A DNA stretch of 64,000 bases. Origin: Streptomyces sp. NA04227 (lineage in GTDB: Bacteria > Actinomycetota > Actinomycetes > Streptomycetales > Streptomycetaceae). Of the stretch, positions 62,470 through 64,000 are shown piece by piece. The notes below the pieces were generated by a model that ran no database searches, had not been told where the DNA came from, and worked only from the letters and a program-made list of their open reading frames with translations. The position numbers and the translations under genes were made by a program. The first letter of the stretch is position 1, and each line of letters starts with the position of its first letter. The stretch lies in the NCBI RefSeq assembly GCF_013364195.1, contig NZ_CP054918.1, forward strand, positions 2,531,001-2,595,000, written 5' to 3'.

Positions 62470-63186
62470 TCAGTGGCCGATCACGCCGCCTGCCGAGGAC
62501 ATGGAGACGTCCGCCGACCCGGAGGCCTCCGTCACCATCTGGTCGGTGGTGATGTGGATGACGCCGTAGTCGTAGGCGTGACGCCGGTAGACAACGCTCG
62601 GTTCCTTCGTCTCGGAGTCGACGAAGAGGTAGAAGTCGTGCCCGACGAGTTCCATCTCGTAGAGCGCCTGGTCGAGCGTCATCGGAGCGGCGATGTGGGT
62701 CTTCTCCCGGACGACGAGCGGGCCCTCGCCCTTGACCTCCAGCGGACCCATCCGCTTGACGGGGACGCCGTCGTCGAGCTCCTGCTCGTTCGTGGCGATG
62801 CTGCCGTCGGTGTTGAGGTGCGCCGCGTCGGGAACGCGGTCCGCCACCTCCGCCGCAGAGATCCTGCCGGTACCGCGGCGAGTGCGCCGCTTGTCGTGCT
62901 GCCTGCGCAGTCGCGCCTCGAGCTTCTCGGTGGCGAGGTCGAGCGCCGCGTACGGGTCGCTGGCAGCCGCCTCCGCCCGGATCACGGGGCCGCGGGAACG
63001 GAGCGTGATCTCCACACGCTCACAGCGGTCGTGCTGGCGGGGGTTGGGCTCCTTGGACACCTCGACGTCGAGGCTGATCACCTTGCCGTCGAGCTTCTGG
63101 ATCTTGTCCAGCTTCAGCTTCTCGGCCACGTGCTTGCGGAACCGCTCGGGTACTTCGGTCTTGCGGCCTTTGACGACGATGTCCAC
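62470..63186 (-). CDS. hpf: Ribosome hibernation promoting factor, long form
   Basis: 238 residues. The N-terminal domain (about 1-105, VDIVVKGRKTEVPERFRKHVAEKLKLDKIQKL) binds the small subunit in the mRNA/tRNA channel. After a linker (about 105-170) the C-terminal domain (KTHIAAPMTLDQALYEMELVGHDFYLFVDSETKEPSVVYRRHAYDYGVIH) dimerises ribosomes into 100S particles. The start is GTG at 63186, with GGAG 9-12 bases upstream; the longer ATG frame (63243) would add unlike residues. It preserves idle ribosomes under starvation or stress. Confidence 0.93.
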   Translation of the reverse strand: MDIVVKGRKTEVPERFRKHVAEKLKLDKIQKLDGKVISLDVEVSKEPNPRQHDRCERVEITLRSRGPVIRAEAAASDPYAALDLATEKLEARLRRQHDKRRTRRGTGRISAAEVADRVPDAAHLNTDGSIATNEQELDDGVPVKRMGPLEVKGEGPLVVREKTHIAAPMTLDQALYEMELVGHDFYLFVDSETKEPSVVYRRHAYDYGVIHITTDQMVTEASGSADVSMSSAGGVIGH

Positions 63187-63838
63187 GCAGAACTCCGTTC
63201 CCGGAAAGCCCCGCAACGGTGGCGGAGCGTCTCCCTTTCGCACCAGGCCCCGGCGACTTGCGGAGCCTCGGACTCGGTGACTTCCACCTCCTCCTCCCCC
63301 GCCGGCGGGATCTCCACCCCACCGGTCCGGGTGATTGCGAGAACCGGAAATTCACTGTCGTGCCCGCGTGCGCGGTCCGGCATTCGGTTGTCGGAGAGAT
63401 CAGCGGGCCGAGTACGGGACCCGGCCTCCGCCATTCCTCACAACCGAACATATCTCGCCCGGAGGAAGTCGTCACCCTCTCTCGATGTCTACCTCCGTTC
63501 GGGTGTAACCGGTCTCTCTCTACCTGCAACGATGCGTGTGGTCGATGGGTTCCTGCGCGGTGATTCCCGCGGCGCGGAACGTGACGGACGGTTTTTCGGC
63601 CGGCTGATCCGGACACCTGGGGGCGGGGGCTTCCGGAGGCTTCCAGGGGCGGCTTCCGGGCCGTTGCCGGTGGCTCTGGTCGGGGCGGGGAGCCGTTCCC
63701 CGGCAGTTGTCCAAGAGCTTCGCCCCGGGGCGTGAGGCCCGGTTGTGGGGCGGTTGTGGGGCGGTTGTGGGGGTTGCGCTGGTGGGTGGCGATCGCGGTG
63801 GGGGTTACCGGCCGGTTGTTGTCCGATGCCGTCGTGGG
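63187..63838. other. Intergenic region between comF-like gene and hpf
   Basis: 652 bp. It holds the hpf promoter region and, at about 63740-63775, tandem GTTGTGGGGCG units (three copies). No gene with family-like features. Confidence 0.5.
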
Positions 63839-64000
63839 TCAGTTGTGGGGGTCGAAGTGGTGCGGTTCGCCGGTATGCAGTTCGAAGGCCTCGGGCGGAG
63901 CCGCGATCACCGCTGATGCGATGCTCCTTACCCCGGCATCCGCCGACAATGCACGCGCGGCTTCAGCGATCGAGGAACCCGTTGTCAGGAGGTCGTCGAC
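63839..64000 (-). CDS. ComF-family phosphoribosyltransferase, C-terminal end only
   Basis: The minus-strand frame entering from base 64000 reads VDDLLTTGSSIAEAARALSADAGVRSIASAVIAAPPEAF... and stops at 63839 (53 residues in the window). VDDLLTTGSS is the PRPP-binding loop of ComF-type phosphoribosyltransferases (V-x-D/D-x-x-TTG-x-T/S), and its distance from the C-terminus fits that family. The 5' part lies beyond the window. Position upstream of hpf agrees with a Streptomyces comF-like gene (memory). Confidence 0.8.
   Translation of the reverse strand, partial: VDDLLTTGSSIAEAARALSADAGVRSIASAVIAAPPEAFELHTGEPHHFDPHN

Noticed and set aside
63184-63204. LexA box before hpf (GAAC-TCC-GTTC)
   Set aside because: The spacer is 3 instead of 4 bases, so it does not fit the actinobacterial SOS box.

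Overview
This is a very GC-rich chromosomal window with long spurious antisense frames, leaderless or GTG starts and many LAXTG/Tat/PLA2-type secreted proteins. Gene content and order (murA-hup-malic enzyme-helD-sigU; matAB; smpB/ssrA-ctpA-ftsXE; prfB-pkaB-pkaA; gdhB; secA-hpf-comF) match the core chromosome of a Streptomyces species. From memory this corresponds to about SCO2948 to SCO3010 of S. coelicolor. I could not align it, so locus equivalences are recollection, not computation.

Layout. 1-7.5 kb: YqgE (3'-truncated by the window), MurA, HU, NAD-malic enzyme and a HelD-type RNA polymerase helicase. A 60-bp copy of the murA 3' end follows the gene. 7.5-17 kb: the sigU-like ECF sigma factor with its anti-sigma factor, a PucR-type regulator, two secreted lipid hydrolases (SGNH lipase, phospholipase A2), a CGNR regulator, and the nitrate transporter narK with its HemD-like regulator nnaR. 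17-21.3 kb: a translationally coupled operon matA-matB-acyltransferase for an extracellular poly-N-acetylglucosamine-type glycan. 21.8-28.6 kb: trans-translation and division genes on the minus strand (ftsE-ftsX-ctpA-smpB-ssrA), a zinc-ribbon membrane peptide, a sortase (LAXTG) surface protein and prfB. 28.7-36.6 kb: two Ser/Thr kinases (pkaB, pkaA), a RelE/ParE-like orphan, and a 1189-residue FHA + FtsK/EccC-like protein. 37-40.7 kb: a CUT1 sugar ABC transporter whose first permease carries an unusual extracellular domain. 41-48 kb: a methyltransferase, ohr/ohrR, a GalE-like epimerase, a second methyltransferase, a TetR regulator and a Wzm/Wzt (TagGH)-type glycan exporter. 48-64 kb: the 1644-residue NAD-glutamate dehydrogenase, a HAD hydrolase, a DUF6912-like protein, an Rv3235-like protein, SecA, a GNAT acetyltransferase, a YcaQ/AlkX-type DNA glycosylase, a LuxR-type response regulator, long-form HPF, and the 3' end of a ComF-family gene.

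How the parts work together. Three themes recur: cell envelope and surface glycans (murA, mat operon, LAXTG protein, TagGH, galE, secA), ribosome rescue and quality control (ssrA, smpB, prfB, hpf, and helD for RNA polymerase), and stress regulation (ohr/ohrR, sigU/rsuA, alkX).

The observations I rate most worth checking are: (1) a PafBC/RecA-NDp-type DNA-damage promoter with tandem 20-bp repeats just before the AlkX-type glycosylase, predicting a leaderless damage-induced transcript; (2) the all-synonymous duplication of the murA 3' end; (3) a sugar permease with an inserted extracellular beta-domain; (4) an orphan FHA/EccC-like ATPase with pentapeptide-period repeats beside two kinases; (5) a short tmRNA tag; and (6) a third, acyltransferase, gene coupled to matAB. 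No CRISPR array, prophage, insertion sequence or antibiotic cluster was seen.
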